A DNA stretch of 34,143 bases, taken from Candidatus Nitrosomarinus sp. Lineage in GTDB: Archaea; Thermoproteota; Nitrososphaeria; Nitrososphaerales; Nitrosopumilaceae. How positions within the stretch are numbered: position 1 is the first letter of the stretch; every line of letters starts with the position of its first letter. Position numbers and translations under genes: made by a program. The stretch lies in contig REGF01000003.1 in NCBI GenBank assembly GCA_003702465.1, positions 1 through 34,143 on the forward strand, written 5' to 3'. A model generated the notes under the pieces. It had not been told where the DNA came from, did not search any database, and worked only from the letters and a program-made list of their open reading frames with translations. Shown in pieces: positions 32,799 through 34,143 of the stretch.

Positions 32799-33950
32799 AT
32801 GAATTTGATGTCAAAGGATATTTCTGGTGATTTTCCTGTTTCAAATAAAATCTATTTGAACAATGCATCTGTTTCTTTGATGCCTTTACAGAGCATTAAT
32901 GCCATGAATGATTTTTTGATTTCATATAATTCATCAGGTCCTGATTCTAAAGAATCAGCAAAATTAATTGAAGAAAAACTCAATAATGTAAGAAAAATTA
33001 TTGCAAAAATAATTTGTTGTAATCCTAAAGAAGTAATTTTAACTCAAAGTACTACTGATGGAATTAATATTGTTGCTAATGGTTTATCTTTTGATGAGAA
33101 CTCTAATATCGTAATTAGGGGAATGACTCATGAACATCATTCTAATTTTTATCCATGGATTAAATTAAAAAATAAAATTTCAGTAAGAAATATTCCAATT
33201 GATTCAAATGGATTTTTCAAATTAGATGATTTGAAATCAAATCTAGATAAAAATACAAAATTAGTAGCTATAAGTCATGCACTGTATAACACTGGTTCTA
33301 TTTTACCTGCAGAAAAAATTTCTACTGCAATCAATAAACAAATACCATTTTTTATTGATAGTGCACAAACAATTGGGTGTATTGGTACGCATGATGTATC
33401 AAAATTAGGTTGTGATTTTATGTCATTTAATGGGTCAAAATGGTTATGTGGACCAATGGGGACAGGTTTGTTTTATTGTAAAAAGGAATCAAGTGAATTA
33501 TTAGAACCAAAAACTATTGGAGGTGAATCTGCAATTATTGAAAATGATAATAATTTAGTTTTCAAGGAATTACCTGAAAAATTTCAAACTGGTTTTAGAA
33601 ATTATGTTGGTATTGTTGGATTAGAATCTTCAGTAAAATATCTACTAAATTTTGGTATGGAAAATATTCGCAAAAAAAACCAAAAACTATCTAATCTGTT
33701 TAGAGATGAATTAGAAAAAATCTCTAATGTTGTTTTATACGGGCCTGATGATCCTGAACAACGTACCAGTATTGTTTCATTTAATATCAAAAATTTTGAT
33801 CCTGAAAAAGTTGTAGAAAAACTTGAAAAACAAAATATTATTTTAGCAGTAAGAGAAATAATGGAAAAAAAGATTATTCGTGTATCTCCTCATTTTTTTA
33901 ATAACGAATCTGATATGTTAAAAGTAATTGATGAAATTAGAAAATTATAG
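32799..33950 (+). CDS. class V aminotransferase-fold PLP enzyme
   Basis: The 383-residue protein has the class V fold: the N-terminal IYLNNASVSLMPLQ segment, TQSTTDGINIVANGL, AISHALYNTGSILP, FFIDSAQTIG (the PLP-ring Asp in DSAQ), and the PLP lysine in SFNGSKWLCGPMGTG. It resembles the cysteine desulfurase/selenocysteine lyase/isopenicillin epimerase group. In SufS the catalytic Cys lies near the C-terminus before an HxC-type loop; here the corresponding region is REIMEKKIIRVSPHFFNN, with no Cys. So a desulfurase role is doubtful and the substrate is unknown. It is divergent from the RecA-fold gene with only 23 bases between. Confidence 0.85.
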   Translation: MNLMSKDISGDFPVSNKIYLNNASVSLMPLQSINAMNDFLISYNSSGPDSKESAKLIEEKLNNVRKIIAKIICCNPKEVILTQSTTDGINIVANGLSFDENSNIVIRGMTHEHHSNFYPWIKLKNKISVRNIPIDSNGFFKLDDLKSNLDKNTKLVAISHALYNTGSILPAEKISTAINKQIPFFIDSAQTIGCIGTHDVSKLGCDFMSFNGSKWLCGPMGTGLFYCKKESSELLEPKTIGGESAIIENDNNLVFKELPEKFQTGFRNYVGIVGLESSVKYLLNFGMENIRKKNQKLSNLFRDELEKISNVVLYGPDDPEQRTSIVSFNIKNFDPEKVVEKLEKQNIILAVREIMEKKIIRVSPHFFNNESDMLKVIDEIRKL

Positions 33951-34143
33951 ATTTTCTTGTTCTTCAATAACCATCATAGTTAGCGTTGATTGTACTTTAC
34001 TAATTTTTCTAATTTTATTTGTGATTATTGCTCTTAGTTTTTCTGCATCATCTGATGAGATTTTTAAAACAATATCATATACTCCATAAACTCCTCTTAC
34101 TTCGTATTCCACATTTTCATCAGATAGAATTTGTTTAATTTCA
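33945..34143 (-). CDS. Lrp/AsnC-type effector-binding (RAM) domain, N-terminus cut by window edge
   Basis: The visible last 65 residues read EIKQILSDENVEYEVRGVYG, then VYDIVLKISSDDAEKLRAII and TNKIRKISKVQSTLTMMVIE, ending at a TAA at 33945. This is the beta-alpha-beta-beta-alpha-beta core of the Lrp/AsnC regulator family, with the VYGVYDIVLKI and V-x-S-T-L-T-M strands. The part inside the window is only the effector/oligomerisation domain; a DNA-binding part may lie beyond the edge, but stand-alone domains of this type are common in archaea. The stop overlaps the convergent aminotransferase gene by six bases. Confidence 0.8.
   Translation of the reverse strand, partial: EIKQILSDENVEYEVRGVYGVYDIVLKISSDDAEKLRAIITNKIRKISKVQSTLTMMVIEEQENL

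Overview
The window is about 34 kb of low-GC DNA from a mesophilic archaeon, most likely an ammonia-oxidising thaumarchaeon of the Nitrosopumilus type (Nitrososphaerota). Supporting genes are both subunits of archaeal DNA polymerase D, an Orc1/Cdc6 initiator, a GINS subunit, a thermosome, the archaeal ether-lipid enzyme GGGP synthase, an archaeal class I CCA-adding enzyme, the UPF0200/UPF0201 pair and THUMP-type tRNA methyltransferase genes. Many starts sit about 26 bases downstream of a TATA-like box with little or no leader, so leaderless transcription appears common. The assignment rests on gene content and base composition, not on a database search.

Region 1 (1-15.2 kb) is a replication-centred neighbourhood. 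A partial SpoIIM-like membrane gene lies divergent from PolD small subunit (DP1). DP1 overlaps cdc6 tail to tail. The non-coding stretch upstream of cdc6 (3155-3644) holds two near-identical 22-base copies of an origin-recognition-box-like element, a partial inverted copy, an A-rich tract, four GTTAACA motifs and a 17-base palindrome, and is the best candidate for the chromosomal origin. Beyond it are a winged-helix protein, a 53-residue AbrB-like gene, a membrane-anchored winged-helix protein, a small unknown protein, GGGP synthase followed by PolD large subunit (DP2), serine hydroxymethyltransferase, the thermosome, glutamine synthetase 1 and GINS.

Region 2 (15.2-24.9 kb) holds a small membrane protein, an AN1 zinc finger, a short-chain dehydrogenase coupled to an SQR/FCSD-like flavoprotein, and an RNA-processing block: tRNA-Pro(GGG), an atypical kinase, CCA-adding enzyme, 2'-5' RNA ligase-type phosphodiesterase (ThpR), the UPF0200/UPF0201 pair, RNase Z, a TrmG10-like methyltransferase and PRPP synthase. 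The tight spacing suggests co-transcription of thpR-cca-kinase and of prs-trm-rnz.

Region 3 (25-34.1 kb) holds a MscS-family channel with an unusual cysteine cluster, a lysine-aminomutase-like radical SAM protein followed by a second glutamine synthetase, a membrane-anchored surface protein, a J-domain protein with HSD in place of HPD and a long beta-rich tail, a ferredoxin with an Asp at one cluster-ligand position, a RecA-fold protein without a Walker A motif, a class V aminotransferase and the end of a stand-alone Lrp/AsnC-type effector domain. No mobile element, CRISPR array or sign of recent transfer was seen. The most unusual items are the origin candidate, the J-domain/beta-tail protein, the aminomutase-glutamine synthetase pair, the P-loop-less RecA-fold protein and the tandem 13-base repeats beside it.
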